64,000 nt of DNA from Gammaproteobacteria bacterium (GCA_013151035.1 JAADJB010000024.1:1-64000); one strand, 5' to 3'; shown: positions 17,275-27,599, numbered from the stretch's first letter. Numbers and translations: made by a program. Notes: generated by a model from the letters alone, not told the origin.

Positions 17275-17487
17275 AAAAGTAACGCTTCTCAGCGTCGGAG
17301 GAGTCAGTAAACATGGAGAGTGTTTATGGTATGGATCCGTTCCAAATATTCAGAACTATTACTCTCAAGGATTGGATCACAACCGATTTCAGGATCCCCG
17401 CTAAAACGGGTCTTCACAACCATCTGTTGATAAATCCAATGGGTCTCACTTTTTAAGCTCTGCCGGTTCAGACCCATACCATAAACA
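17244..17487 (-). ncRNA. candidate rod-shaped small RNA, 6S-like, with intrinsic terminator
   Basis: On the minus strand, a 22-nt segment starting GUUUAUGGUAUGGGUCUG (near 17486) pairs with one ending CCAUACCAUAAAC (near 17318). This gives about 18 continuous base pairs, including two G-U pairs that would be A-C mismatches on the plus strand. The stem closes about 170 nt with an open middle. An inner stem follows (AUUGGAU/AUCCAAU, then CAAC-A-GAU/AUC-G-GUUG) and an apical CCCG-UUUUAG-CGGG hairpin. A perfect terminator lies about 45 nt beyond. Closing stem, central bubble, terminal stem and length are the plan of 6S RNA. However, the usual zapA/ygfA neighbours are absent and I cannot align it to 6S by sequence. 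Nothing further is seen from 17488 to 17675, which is AT-rich. Confidence 0.5.
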
Positions 17488-17675
17488 ATTAAATATCATC
17501 TCATTAAGTTCACTAAGGGTATCGTCGGTAGCCTGGATATCTTTAATAAAAATTGATAAAAGCCTGAAAAATGTGTTGTTATTTTATAAATTATATGTTT
17601 AATTTCAACTAATTAAAAAAAACAGAAACAAAAAAACATGAAAAATACTTGTTATCTCATACCACATAAACTCGG

Positions 17676-17703
17676 ATGACACAGCCTCCAGCAATGTTAT
17701 AAT
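17676..17703 (+). promoter_or_regulatory. sigma-70 promoter for hemB
   Basis: A -35-like ATGACA and a perfect TATAAT are separated by 16 bp. The TG of an extended -10 (TGTTATAAT) is also present. The expected transcript start lies about 40 bp before the hemB ATG. Confidence 0.65.
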
Positions 17704-17725
17704 CTCCACCATAACGACATCATGA

Positions 17726-18763
<1,038 letters not shown>

Positions 18764-18777
18764 GGAGTCATCTCAAA

Positions 18778-19455
18778 ATGCCCCGCACAACAATATCCAG
18801 CCTCTTCGGCAAGTCCCCTGTTCATCCGCTGCAAACCCATATGGCAAGCGTTCAGGAATGCGTCTCTGAGCTCAGAGTCTTTATGCAACAGGTCGTTGCA
18901 CAAGACTGGAGCGCTGCCAGGAAACAACAAACCCTGATTGCCAAACTGGAAGGACAGGCAGATAAACTCAAAAAAGACCTACGCTTACATCTGCCCCGAA
19001 GCCTGTTCATGCCGGTATCGCGCCGGGATCTGCTGGAGGTGCTCACCATGCAGGACATGATCGCCAATAAGAGCAAGGATATTGCCGGACTGATTGTCGG
19101 TAGAAAAATGGTGATACCGGAAGAACTATCCGAGCCCTTTATTGATTTTGTTGATCGTTCGATTGATGCCTCCGAGCAGGCACAGATCGCCATCAATGAA
19201 CTGGATGAACTGGTTGAGACAGGCTTTCGCGGCAAAGAGGTGAAACTGGTCGAATCCATGATCAAGAAACTTAACAAGATCGAGAGTGACACTGACAAGA
19301 TTCAAGTCAGAATTCGTAAATCGGTATTCAAACTGGAAAAAAACATGGATCCTGTCGAGATCATGTTCCTGTACAAGGTCATTGACTTAATTGGTGACCT
19401 TGGTGATTATTCCCAACGTGTTGGCAGTCGCCTTGAATTAATGCTGGCGCGCTAG
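18778..19455 (+). CDS. DUF47 (PhoU-like) protein associated with PiT transporter
   Basis: All-helical protein of 225 residues of the DUF47/TIGR00153 family, distantly like PhoU. It starts MPRTTISSLFGKSPVHPLQTHM. Residues about 75-110 (RRDLLEVLTMQDMIANKSKDIAG) and the C-terminal LYKVIDLIGDLGDYSQRVGSR are typical of the family. These proteins are almost always encoded directly before a PiT phosphate transporter, as here (10-nt gap), and are thought to control it. The gene follows hemB by 14 nt and may share its promoter. Confidence 0.92.
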   Translation: MPRTTISSLFGKSPVHPLQTHMASVQECVSELRVFMQQVVAQDWSAARKQQTLIAKLEGQADKLKKDLRLHLPRSLFMPVSRRDLLEVLTMQDMIANKSKDIAGLIVGRKMVIPEELSEPFIDFVDRSIDASEQAQIAINELDELVETGFRGKEVKLVESMIKKLNKIESDTDKIQVRIRKSVFKLEKNMDPVEIMFLYKVIDLIGDLGDYSQRVGSRLELMLAR

Positions 19456-19465
19456 GAGATATAGA

Positions 19466-20719
19466 ATGGAACATGCCTTTATTTTTATTACTCTCGCCTG
19501 TGCCTTTGGTTTATTTATGGCATGGGGGGTGGGTGCCAATGATGTCGCCAACGCAATGGGTACCTCGGTAGGATCAGGTGCTATCACCATCCGCCAGGCG
19601 ATCATTATTGCCGCTGTCTTTGAGTTTGCGGGAGCCTATCTTGCCGGTGGCCAGGTCACTCAGACCATTCGCAAGGGAATGCTTGATGCCAGCCTGCTAA
19701 CCAATACCCCTGAACTCCTTGTCTACGGCATGTTAGCCGCATTATTATCCGCCGGTTGCTGGTTATTAATCGCCTCTCGTGCCGGTTGGCCAGTATCGAC
19801 CACACACTCGATTGTTGGTGCCATTGTTGGTTTTGCTGCCGTGGGTATCGGTGTTGATGCCGTTAAATGGGATAAGGTTGGCACCATTGCCATGAGCTGG
19901 GTGATCTCCCCCGCATTATCCGGGATCATTGCCTACTGGCTATTCATGAGTGTACAAAAACTCATCCTGAACACCAAAAAGCCCCTGTACTATGCAAAGA
20001 AATACGTCCCTTATTACATCTTCCTGGTCGGCTTCATTATCGCACTGGTCACCCTGGTCAAGGGGCTGAAGCATCTCGGCCTGGATATTGGCCATACACA
20101 GCAATATCTTATTGCCACTAGCGCGGGTCTTATCTCGATGCTCATTGGTTATATCCTGATTGGCAAGATGAAATTTGATCCAGAAGCTGATCGCGACTTT
20201 CACTTCACCAATGTGGAAAAGGTCTTTGCCGTATTAATGATGTTCACTGCATGTGCCATGGCCTTTGCCCATGGCTCCAATGATGTAGCTAATGCGGTAG
20301 GACCACTCGCCGCTGTTGTCAGCATTGTGGAGAGTGGTGGCGTGATTTCACAAAAGAGTCAGATGCCGTCCTGGATATTGCTACTCGGTGGTGCCGGTAT
20401 TGTTGTTGGGCTCGTTACCTATGGACATAAAGTGATTCGCACCATAGGCACTCAGATCACCGAACTCACCCCAAGCAGCGGTTTTGCTGCCACCTTAGCG
20501 GCTGCCACCACCGTGGTGTTGGCATCGGGCACCGGCATCCCGATCTCAACCACACACACCCTGGTCGGCGGTGTCCTCGGTGTTGGTCTGGCACGCGGTA
20601 TCGGTGCCCTGAATATGCACGTCGTACGCACCATATTCCTATCATGGATTGTCACCCTGCCAGCAGGTGCCATTATGTCGATCCTGTTCTTCTTTATATT
20701 AAAAGGGATCTTCTCCTGA
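19466..20719 (+). CDS. pit: PiT-family inorganic phosphate transporter
   Basis: Inner-membrane low-affinity phosphate (metal-phosphate) symporter. The 417 residues are hydrophobic with about ten membrane helices. The duplicated PiT signatures are present: GVGANDVANAMGTSVGSGAI near the N-terminus and AHGSNDVANAVGPLAAV in the second half. Each is followed by a STTH motif (WPVSTTHSIVGAIVG and IPISTTHTLVGGVLG). It is coupled to the upstream DUF47 gene. The aroE start codon follows 1 nt after its stop, so the three genes form one transcript. Confidence 0.95.
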   Translation: MEHAFIFITLACAFGLFMAWGVGANDVANAMGTSVGSGAITIRQAIIIAAVFEFAGAYLAGGQVTQTIRKGMLDASLLTNTPELLVYGMLAALLSAGCWLLIASRAGWPVSTTHSIVGAIVGFAAVGIGVDAVKWDKVGTIAMSWVISPALSGIIAYWLFMSVQKLILNTKKPLYYAKKYVPYYIFLVGFIIALVTLVKGLKHLGLDIGHTQQYLIATSAGLISMLIGYILIGKMKFDPEADRDFHFTNVEKVFAVLMMFTACAMAFAHGSNDVANAVGPLAAVVSIVESGGVISQKSQMPSWILLLGGAGIVVGLVTYGHKVIRTIGTQITELTPSSGFAATLAAATTVVLASGTGIPISTTHTLVGGVLGVGLARGIGALNMHVVRTIFLSWIVTLPAGAIMSILFFFILKGIFS

Positions 20720-20720
20720 T

Positions 20721-21539
20721 ATGAGCGATCAATATGCCGTTATGGGCAACCCCATTGCCCATAGCAAGTCCCCCAACATTCATCGCCTGTTTGCCGAACA
20801 AACCCAGCAGGATATTGAATACAATGCCCTACTGGTTGATATAGATGATTTTCCTCATGCGGTTGGGGAATTCTCAGCGGCGGGTGGCAAGGGGCTGAAT
20901 ATTACCGTACCCTTTAAACAGAATGCCTGGGATCTCTGTAGTGAGCATAGCCAACGTGCGCAACGTGCGGGTGCCGTCAATACCATTATCATTAATTCGC
21001 CCGGGGACTATCATGGTGATAATACCGATGGTATTGGTCTTGTCCATGATCTGAAAAACAACAGTATTCAGATCACAAACAAAAAGCTGTTATTACTTGG
21101 TGCAGGAGGCGCTGCTCGAGGTATTATTGAACCCCTGCTACAAGAGAACCCCACACTGCTACACATCGCCAATCGCACTGAGTCAAAGGCACACGCCCTG
21201 GCTGAACTATTTAGTGACCTGGGGAATATTAAAGGCAGTGGATTTGATGTATTAGCGGGTAAATCCTTTGATCTTATTATCAATGCAACAGCCGCCAGCC
21301 TGGAGGGTAAAATACCCTCATTACCCGATAATATACTGGCAACAAGTGGTAACTGTTATGACCTGATGTATGCCAAAAAACCAACGGCATTTGTGCAGTG
21401 GGGAATACAACATGGAGCCACCCAATCCATTGATGGCCTCGGCATGCTGGTGGAACAGGCGGCTGAATCGTTTTATCTATGGCGTGGGGTGAGGCCGGAT
21501 ACGATGACCGTTATTCAGGCACTGAAATCAAAGAATTAG
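20721..21539 (+). CDS. aroE: shikimate dehydrogenase (AroE)
   Basis: NADP-dependent reduction of 3-dehydroshikimate in aromatic amino-acid synthesis. The 272 residues show the substrate-binding NPIAHSKSPNIHRLF, catalytic Lys in NITVPFKQNAWDL, the DNTDGIGLVHDL motif, the dinucleotide fold LLLLGAGGAARGII and the C-terminal DGLGMLVEQAAESFYLW. It is a normal AroE in all respects. It is co-directional with pit at 1 nt; functionally the pairing looks incidental. Confidence 0.96.
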   Translation: MSDQYAVMGNPIAHSKSPNIHRLFAEQTQQDIEYNALLVDIDDFPHAVGEFSAAGGKGLNITVPFKQNAWDLCSEHSQRAQRAGAVNTIIINSPGDYHGDNTDGIGLVHDLKNNSIQITNKKLLLLGAGGAARGIIEPLLQENPTLLHIANRTESKAHALAELFSDLGNIKGSGFDVLAGKSFDLIINATAASLEGKIPSLPDNILATSGNCYDLMYAKKPTAFVQWGIQHGATQSIDGLGMLVEQAAESFYLWRGVRPDTMTVIQALKSKN

Positions 21540-21615
21540 CAGCATGTTAGGCAAAAAACAGAAAAAACAGCGACACGTTTTTCAGCGATAACATACAATC
21601 AATCATAGGCTCCCT

Positions 21616-21652
21616 TAAAAAAGACGGCGCTCTTGAAAAACTCAAGAACGCC
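21616..21652 (-). terminator. rho-independent terminator of the PEP-CTERM gene
   Basis: On the minus strand the stem GGCGTTCTTGA-GTTTT-TCAAGAGCGCC (10 of 11 pairs) is followed by GTCTTTTTT. It lies 27 bp beyond the stop of the PEP-CTERM gene. It may also limit aroE read-through on the plus strand, where the T-tract is poor. Confidence 0.75.
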
Positions 21653-21678
21653 GCCCCGTTTATCTGAAAAACAATAAG

Positions 21679-22434
21679 CTACCGACGTCTGGCAAAACCA
21701 GCCAGGCCCAAAAGACCCGAGCCAAACAACCAGACTGCAGCAGGAACGGGAACCACTGTCGGTGCCTTAATACTAAAGCTAGCATAGGCAGTCAGCTTGG
21801 TTTCTTCAAGCACCGAAATAGGCACAGTATTCAGCATGCTAAATGCAACATTAGGATTACCCGCATAGGTCTCACCCGCACCATCAAAGGTATAGGTACC
21901 CGCCCCTGCATCCCAGATATAACTTGGTAATGCACTTGGCACCAATGGCCCATTACCAAATATCCAGTCAGGTTTTTCCAACCATGGGTCTGTTAATAAA
22001 TCCCCTGCCGCATCATAGGCCCTGAGGCTAATCGTTTCACTGGTGGCAGAACCAAAGTCCAGATCAGCTATAGTAAAATAGGAGTGCGCGGGAAGCAGAC
22101 CACCATTATTGGTAAGACCACTAAAATCGAATACACCGGTACCTGTAGCTGATGCTGATGCGCCCAGGGCGAGTGTACCTGTGCCGGTAAAGGTACCCAG
22201 CCAAGGGGTTGCCGCCGGACTACTCCAGGTACCGGAAAAACCCACCGGTGAATTATCAACATAGGTTGGGTTTACGTATGTAGGCACCCCTAGATTAATG
22301 GCAGGAAACGGTACCTTTACCTTAGTGAGAGAATCAAGGGGATCTATAGAGCCTGCAGATACCGTTAATGAAACAAGATACAGTGCTGAGACAGCAATAT
22401 TTTTTACCAGATTATTTTTAATAATTTTCATCAT
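21679..22434 (-). CDS. PEP-CTERM sorting-signal protein, paralogue 1
   Basis: Secreted protein of 251 residues with an N-terminal signal peptide (about 1-27, ending SLTVSAGS) and a C-terminal PEP-CTERM signal. The signal is VPVPAAVWLFGSGLLGLAGF followed by ARRR: the proline motif, a membrane helix and a basic tail. Exosortase would cleave it there; no exosortase gene is in the window. The middle is rich in Gly, Thr, Ala and Pro with a conserved block TNNGGLLPAHSYFTIADLDF and AYDAAGDLL. The second PEP-CTERM protein at 56.5 kb shares that block, so the two are paralogues. The gene stands alone with its own terminator. The ribosome-binding site is GGAGA. Confidence 0.9.
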   Translation of the reverse strand: MMKIIKNNLVKNIAVSALYLVSLTVSAGSIDPLDSLTKVKVPFPAINLGVPTYVNPTYVDNSPVGFSGTWSSPAATPWLGTFTGTGTLALGASASATGTGVFDFSGLTNNGGLLPAHSYFTIADLDFGSATSETISLRAYDAAGDLLTDPWLEKPDWIFGNGPLVPSALPSYIWDAGAGTYTFDGAGETYAGNPNVAFSMLNTVPISVLEETKLTAYASFSIKAPTVVPVPAAVWLFGSGLLGLAGFARRR

Positions 22435-22643
22435 TCTTCTCCATTTTTATTTATCTTCACCCAAGGATGAGATTATTATAATTTTGAATGAAACCGATAT
22501 TTTTTTAATACATTAATTCAGACTCAATCAAGCACATCCTTAAAGATAAAGTGATTATCAATGGTCACAAATAGATCACATACATAAGACTATCTGTCAC
22601 CGCCGAATTCAGCCTACACCTACACCTGAATGAATACAAGCCG

Positions 22644-23174
22644 TTATGTTCGATAACGATCCTTCAAACGCACATAATTATCCGCTGAATATTGCAGAAA
22701 ATTATTTTCCTTCATCGTCAGTTCACGAGCACGACGCACCGGGCTACCTAACCACAAATAGCCACCCTCCAGATCCTTACCCGGTGGTACCAGACTCCCC
22801 GCACCCACCATCGCACCAGCACGCACCACAGCACCATCCAGCACTGTCGCCGACATCCCGATCAGGCATCTATCCTCAATAGTACAGGCATGCAGAACAA
22901 CCTGATGCCCCACCGTGACATCATCACCAATAGTCAGTGGAAAACCACCCGGTGCATATTCACTGTCATGGGTAATATGCAGGATACTGCCATCCTGTAT
23001 ATTGGTTCTTGCACCAATACGGATGGAGTGGATGTCACCACGGATCACCACCATCGGCCAGACTGATGAGTTTTTGCCAATTTCGACATCGCCGATTACC
23101 AGTGCTGTTGGGTCGATGTAGACACCCTCGGCGAGTATGGGGGTCTTGCCTTCAAATTCGCGGATGTTTTTCAT
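22644..23174 (-). CDS. gamma-carbonic anhydrase-like hexapeptide protein (YrdA family)
   Basis: Left-handed beta-helix protein of 176 residues, trimeric in its family. The hexapeptide rungs are visible (ALVIGDVEIGKNSSVWPMVV, IGARTNIQDGSILHI, IGDDVTVGHQVVLHACTI). The three histidines expected to bind zinc at the trimer interface are in ILHITHD, VGHQ and LHAC. Activity as a carbonic anhydrase is variable in this family. The C-terminus SADNYVRLKDRYRT is typical. The gene follows gor on the same strand with a hairpin between them. Confidence 0.92.
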   Translation of the reverse strand: MKNIREFEGKTPILAEGVYIDPTALVIGDVEIGKNSSVWPMVVIRGDIHSIRIGARTNIQDGSILHITHDSEYAPGGFPLTIGDDVTVGHQVVLHACTIEDRCLIGMSATVLDGAVVRAGAMVGAGSLVPPGKDLEGGYLWLGSPVRRARELTMKENNFLQYSADNYVRLKDRYRT

Positions 23175-23264
23175 AGGGGATTCCCTTGGTTAATAAAGCG
23201 GGTGGTACGTGCTTGAAGGGTGAATGGTTTTTTACGGTGAATAAAGCCTGTGGTACGTGCTCGA

Positions 23265-23295
23265 GGGGACAGAGCCAAAAACCGGCTCTGTCCCC
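23265..23295. repeat. perfect 12-bp hairpin between gor and the gamma-CA gene
   Basis: GGGGACAGAGCC and GGCTCTGTCCCC flank a 7-nt loop. No T-tract follows on either strand, so it is a stable hairpin, possibly 3'-end protection of the gor mRNA. Just upstream two copies of GTGGTACGTGCT occur about 45 bp apart. Confidence 0.55.
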
Positions 23296-23315
23296 GGGCT
23301 GGAGTGAACCCTTAA

Positions 23316-24665
23316 TCAACGCATGGTTACTAGCTCTTCTGAACTGGTTGGGTGAATAGCTATCGTATCATCCAGGTCCCGTTTGCAGGCACCCATACGA
23401 ATCGCTACTGCAAACCCTTGTAACATCTCATCCGCACCGGCACCCATAATATGGCAACCGACGACCTTTTCCTGCACGCCAATCGTTACCAACTTCATCG
23501 CGGTCTCTGACTTATGTTCGGTCAAGGCATGATACATCGGGGTAAAACGCGACTGATAGACCTTGACCGCATCTCCATGCTTCGCCCGCGCCTCTTCCTC
23601 ACTCAGTCCTACTGTTGCCAGAGGTGGATGACTAAATACCACGGTTGCAATATTCGAATAATCCAGATGCCTATCCTCCTGGCCATCAAACAGACGATCC
23701 GCCAGACGACGTGCCGCCGCAATAGCAACCGGTGTTAATGGTGCCTTACCACTGGCATCACCCAATGAATAAACCCCCCGCACATTGGTATTTTCATAAT
23801 CATCAGAAGGAATAAAACCCTGTGCATCCATCGTCACACCGGTTACATCAAGATTCAAATCAGCGGTTGCAGGGTTACGCCCAATGGCCCAGATCAACTG
23901 ATCGATATCAGACAAAACCTTACCTTTATTACATTCAACCATCAGTCGTGAATCATCCTGCTGCACCAGTTGACTCACCTCGGTCTGTGACACCACATCA
24001 ATCCCGTCATTAATCATCTGTTCCATCAGACCCTCGCGCAACATCGCATCAAAAGAACGTAGAATATGACCACGGCGTAACATCAAGGTAACATCACTAC
24101 CCAGCGAATTCAGTACCCCTGCCAACTCAACCGCAATATAACCGGAACCCACAATTACCACACGTTGCGGAAGTTGTTCCAGCTCAAAGAACCCATCCGA
24201 GGTAATCCCCAACTCAGCACCCGGCAGATCCGGGACACTCGGATAACCACCCACCGAAATAACAATATGATCTGCCGTATACTGTTCACCATTAACCTCA
24301 ATAGTATGGGCATCAACAAAACGCGCGCGTCCCTGAATCTCATCAATATTCGAGTCCTTGAGATAATTGTGATACCAGGACTCAATACCATTGACATAAT
24401 TATCACGCCCCTTCTTAAGGGTTGCCCAATCAAATTCAATCTTACCCGACTTAAAACCATAACCCTCGGCATCCTTAAGCGCGTGAGCAATCGAGGCACC
24501 ATACCACATCACCTTTTTAGGGACACAACCCACATTCACACAGGTACCGCCCATCCGTTTTTCTTCCACCACCGCACATTTGGCACCATACAATGCCGCA
24601 CGTTCCGCAGCAGAAAGACCGCCACTACCACCACCAATGGCGATCAAATCATAATGTTTAGTCAT
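23316..24665 (-). CDS. gor: glutathione-disulfide reductase
   Basis: NADPH-dependent reduction of glutathione disulfide. The 449 residues begin with the FAD-binding [17 protein letters not shown] and the redox-active pair [16 protein letters not shown]. An NADPH domain ([17 protein letters not shown] with arginine-rich LMLRRGH for NADPH) follows. The second FAD motif is [18 protein letters not shown], and the C-terminal dimer domain ends [14 protein letters not shown] with the catalytic His. All diagnostic features of Gor rather than lipoamide dehydrogenase are present. Confidence 0.96.
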   Translation of the reverse strand: MTKHYDLIAIGGGSGGLSAAERAALYGAKCAVVEEKRMGGTCVNVGCVPKKVMWYGASIAHALKDAEGYGFKSGKIEFDWATLKKGRDNYVNGIESWYHNYLKDSNIDEIQGRARFVDAHTIEVNGEQYTADHIVISVGGYPSVPDLPGAELGITSDGFFELEQLPQRVVIVGSGYIAVELAGVLNSLGSDVTLMLRRGHILRSFDAMLREGLMEQMINDGIDVVSQTEVSQLVQQDDSRLMVECNKGKVLSDIDQLIWAIGRNPATADLNLDVTGVTMDAQGFIPSDDYENTNVRGVYSLGDASGKAPLTPVAIAAARRLADRLFDGQEDRHLDYSNIATVVFSHPPLATVGLSEEEARAKHGDAVKVYQSRFTPMYHALTEHKSETAMKLVTIGVQEKVVGCHIMGAGADEMLQGFAVAIRMGACKRDLDDTIAIHPTSSEELVTMR

Positions 24666-24744
24666 ACCCTATAAATCCTCTAAATTAATAATAAATACAT
24701 TTTAGCATGGGATGACGAAACCTATCACTATCACACGTACAGCC

Positions 24745-24871
24745 AACTCAAGAGGCAGGAGATGCTCCGCTTTATCAGAGACCGTTGCCCGCATGGACGC
24801 GGGCATCGAGCCTACATGGATGTATTCACGGCGCGTCTCTGATAAAGTGGAGCATCTCCTGCCTCGAACCC
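24745..24871. repeat. family A palindromic element, copy 3 (about 127 bp)
   Basis: Inverted repeat in the divergent region between gor and the oligopeptidase gene. The arms GATGCTCCGCTTTATCAGAG and CTCTGATAAAGTGGAGCATC pair with a single mismatch. The inner hairpin is again CCCGCATGGACGCGGG, followed by CCTACATGGATGTATTCACG. The arm sequence differs strongly from copies 1 and 2 while pairing is kept. Confidence 0.88.
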
Positions 24872-24955
24872 ACAACACACAATTATTCCCTATCAATAAC
24901 AAATCACGTAGAATCCATTAGTATTAAATAAAACCCTACCCACATGAGAGCTTAC

Positions 24956-27004
24956 ATGCAAAACCCCTTGCTTGAAACCACTGGATTACCTGCCTTCTCC
25001 CACATACAGGCACAACACCTCGAACCTGCTATCGACCACCTGTTGCAGGAAAACAAAACAACCATTCAAAAACTACTGAATGAAAACACCGAATATAGCT
25101 GGGACAATCTGGTTCAACCACTGGAGGATATGGATGACCGATTAAGCCGTGCATGGTCACCCGCCAGCCACATGAACTCTGTGGTTAACAGTGATGTGCT
25201 ACGCGCCGCCTATAATGCCTGCCTACCCAAACTCAGTGCTTATAGTACCGAACTGGGTCAAAATGAAGGCCTCTACCGCGCCTTTAAACAGATTGCTGAA
25301 AGCTCAACATTTGATCAACTGGAAACCGCGCAACAAAAGATTATCCATAATGCCCTGCGTGATTTCAGATTATCGGGCATTGAACTCGAAACTGATGCAC
25401 GCAATCGCTTCAAGGCAATCATGCAGGAACTTTCCTCGTTATCTGCAAAATTTGATGAAAACCTGCTTGATGCCACTCATGCCTGGAAAAAACACATTAC
25501 CAATATTGATGAACTCAAAGGTCTACCGGAATCGGCCATTGCACTAGCACAACAAATTGCCGAGCGTGAGAATAAGGATGGCTGGTTATTGACCCTGGAG
25601 TTCCCTTCCTATTTCCCCGTTATTACCTATGCCGACAGCCGCGCATTACGCGAAGAGGTCTATACCGCCTATGTCACCCGTGCCTCCGACCAGGGCCCGC
25701 ATCCAAGGAAATGGGATAACACTCAAATCATGGAACAACTCCTGACCCTGCGCAAGGAGATGGCGTTATTACTGGGCTTTGACAATTACGCGGACTATTC
25801 CATTGCCACCAAGATGGCAGCCTCAACCGAACAGGTATTATCCTTTCTCAACGACCTTGCTGACCGTTCCACCAGCATTGCCAAAAAGGAACTCGAGGAG
25901 ATACGTGAATTTGCACAAGAGCAACACCAGCACGACACCCTTGAGGCATGGGATATCTCTTATTTCTCCGAAAAGATGCGCAAGCAACGCTATGACATCT
26001 CACAGGAAGAACTCAAACCCTACTTCCCTGAGAACCATGTCATTGATGGCATGTTCAAGGTTGTCAATCGACTCTATGGACTGCACATCAAAGAAGAACA
26101 AGGGATTGATTGCTGGCATGAGGATGTTCGATTTTTTTCCATCCATGATGAAGAAGAAAATCTGCGTGGACAATTCTATCTGGATCTTTATGCCCGCCCG
26201 CACAAACGTGGCGGTGCCTGGATGGATGAATGTATTACCCGCAAGAGCATTGCAGACAAGATACAAACCCCGGTTGCCTATCTAACCTGCAACTTCTCTC
26301 CACCGATTGGTGATGACCCGGCACTCTTCACCCATGAAGAGGTACTGACCCTGTTTCATGAATTTGGTCATGGCCTGCATCACATGCTCACACAAATTAA
26401 TTTCTCCGGGGTATCCGGCATCAGCGGTGTAGCCTGGGATGCCGTAGAACTACCCAGCCAGTTCATGGAAAACTGGTGCTGGGAACGTGATGCACTGAAT
26501 ATGATCTCTGCACATTATAAAACTGGCGAAGCCATCCCGGATGATCTTTATCAACGTATGCAGGCCGCGAGAAACTTTCAATCCGCTATGCAGATGGTGC
26601 GTCAACTGGAATTCTCCATCTTTGACTTCCAGCTACACATTGAATTTAAGGCCGAACAGAAAGGCCATATCTACGAGGTGTTAAAACAGGTGCGTGACCG
26701 AGTATCAGTAATACAACCACCTTCATTCAACCGTTTCCCACATAGTTTCTCACATATCTTTTCGGGCGGCTATGCAGCAGGTTATTACAGCTATAAATGG
26801 GCTGAAGTATTATCCTCCGATGCATTTTCCGCCTTCGAAGAATCTGATATCTTTGATCGTGAAACTGGTATGCGTTTTTTATCCTGCATCCTGGAACAAG
26901 GAGGTTCACGCGAACCAATGGAACTCTTTATAGAATTTCGCGGGCGCGAACCTAATATTGATGCTTTACTACGTCATAGTGGACTGATGCTAGAGGCATC
27001 CTGA
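24956..27004 (+). CDS. prlC: oligopeptidase A (M3 zinc metallopeptidase)
   Basis: Cytoplasmic zinc peptidase that degrades oligopeptides, including cleaved signal peptides. About 682 residues. The zinc site is FHEFGHGLHHML (HExxH) with the third ligand expected in the downstream VAWDAVELPSQFMENW. The N-terminus MQNPLLETTGLPAFSHIQ is typical, so I choose ATG 24956, which has a GAGA ribosome-binding site, over ATG 24944. The C-terminal region SHIFSGGYAAGYYSYKWAEV is also a family hallmark. It stands alone between a repeat and a convergent gene. Confidence 0.95.
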   Translation: MQNPLLETTGLPAFSHIQAQHLEPAIDHLLQENKTTIQKLLNENTEYSWDNLVQPLEDMDDRLSRAWSPASHMNSVVNSDVLRAAYNACLPKLSAYSTELGQNEGLYRAFKQIAESSTFDQLETAQQKIIHNALRDFRLSGIELETDARNRFKAIMQELSSLSAKFDENLLDATHAWKKHITNIDELKGLPESAIALAQQIAERENKDGWLLTLEFPSYFPVITYADSRALREEVYTAYVTRASDQGPHPRKWDNTQIMEQLLTLRKEMALLLGFDNYADYSIATKMAASTEQVLSFLNDLADRSTSIAKKELEEIREFAQEQHQHDTLEAWDISYFSEKMRKQRYDISQEELKPYFPENHVIDGMFKVVNRLYGLHIKEEQGIDCWHEDVRFFSIHDEEENLRGQFYLDLYARPHKRGGAWMDECITRKSIADKIQTPVAYLTCNFSPPIGDDPALFTHEEVLTLFHEFGHGLHHMLTQINFSGVSGISGVAWDAVELPSQFMENWCWERDALNMISAHYKTGEAIPDDLYQRMQAARNFQSAMQMVRQLEFSIFDFQLHIEFKAEQKGHIYEVLKQVRDRVSVIQPPSFNRFPHSFSHIFSGGYAAGYYSYKWAEVLSSDAFSAFEESDIFDRETGMRFLSCILEQGGSREPMELFIEFRGREPNIDALLRHSGLMLEAS

Positions 27005-27026
27005 GAAGCCAGGGAATGTAGCACCT

Positions 27027-27599
27027 TTAGAACAGGTCGATATCACCTGCGCTATTACCCTGTTGTTTGCGCTCATGATACAGACGCAGCGCCTCTTCCC
27101 GGCTAGCACCATTGATAATGGCATCAAACAATACCTTATCATCATCAATATGAAAATCATCCTTGATCTGATTTTGTAGCACCATCCACTCTTGTTGACT
27201 AAATATACGATTCTTATTGTTCAATAACTCAGCTAACATATCCAGGCCATTCCTTATATGCTCGATACGCTGATTTAATTTATCATAGAACTGAAAGGCA
27301 ATGACATTACCATGAACATTATCATTCAGACCCGCAACTTCGGCCGCCAGCTCATCCTTTTGCGGGCCATCCGGGAGCTTTTCAATCAACCCTTTTATAG
27401 CATTTGTCTTATTTGCTAATAACGTAAATGAAGAAGCCAGGTCATTAATAGACTCATCACTTTCTGTCATTGTTAACTGAATATGCGTCACTGCGGCCTG
27501 TAACATAACAACCGTTCTGCGAACCTGGCACCAATCCGCATTCAAGGAAGACAAATCATTATCGTCGGTTTCACCCATAACACACCCATCAATATCCAT
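27027..27599 (-). CDS. CheZ-like helical protein, putative phosphatase
   Basis: Protein of 190 residues, almost entirely helical, acidic and without membrane segments. The stretch VIAFQFYDKLNQRIEHIRNG contains D-x-x-x-Q on a long helix, the catalytic pattern of the CheZ phosphatase (Asp and Gln acting on phospho-CheY). The C-terminus ends GDIDLF, like the CheY-binding acidic tail of CheZ and related proteins. It is not full-length CheZ and no chemotaxis gene is nearby. I infer a phosphatase for some receiver domain, or a relative that has lost that function. It is convergent with the oligopeptidase gene and divergent from ubiD. Confidence 0.5.
   Translation of the reverse strand: MDIDGCVMGETDDNDLSSLNADWCQVRRTVVMLQAAVTHIQLTMTESDESINDLASSFTLLANKTNAIKGLIEKLPDGPQKDELAAEVAGLNDNVHGNVIAFQFYDKLNQRIEHIRNGLDMLAELLNNKNRIFSQQEWMVLQNQIKDDFHIDDDKVLFDAIINGASREEALRLYHERKQQGNSAGDIDLF

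Noticed and set aside
17313-17456. 47-codon plus-strand frame (MESVYGMDPF...) behind a GGAGGAG site
   Set aside because: It looks like a small gene, but it lies wholly within the candidate minus-strand RNA. The G-U pairs and minus-strand terminator favour the RNA. I kept it only as an alternative; conservation of the frame would revive it.
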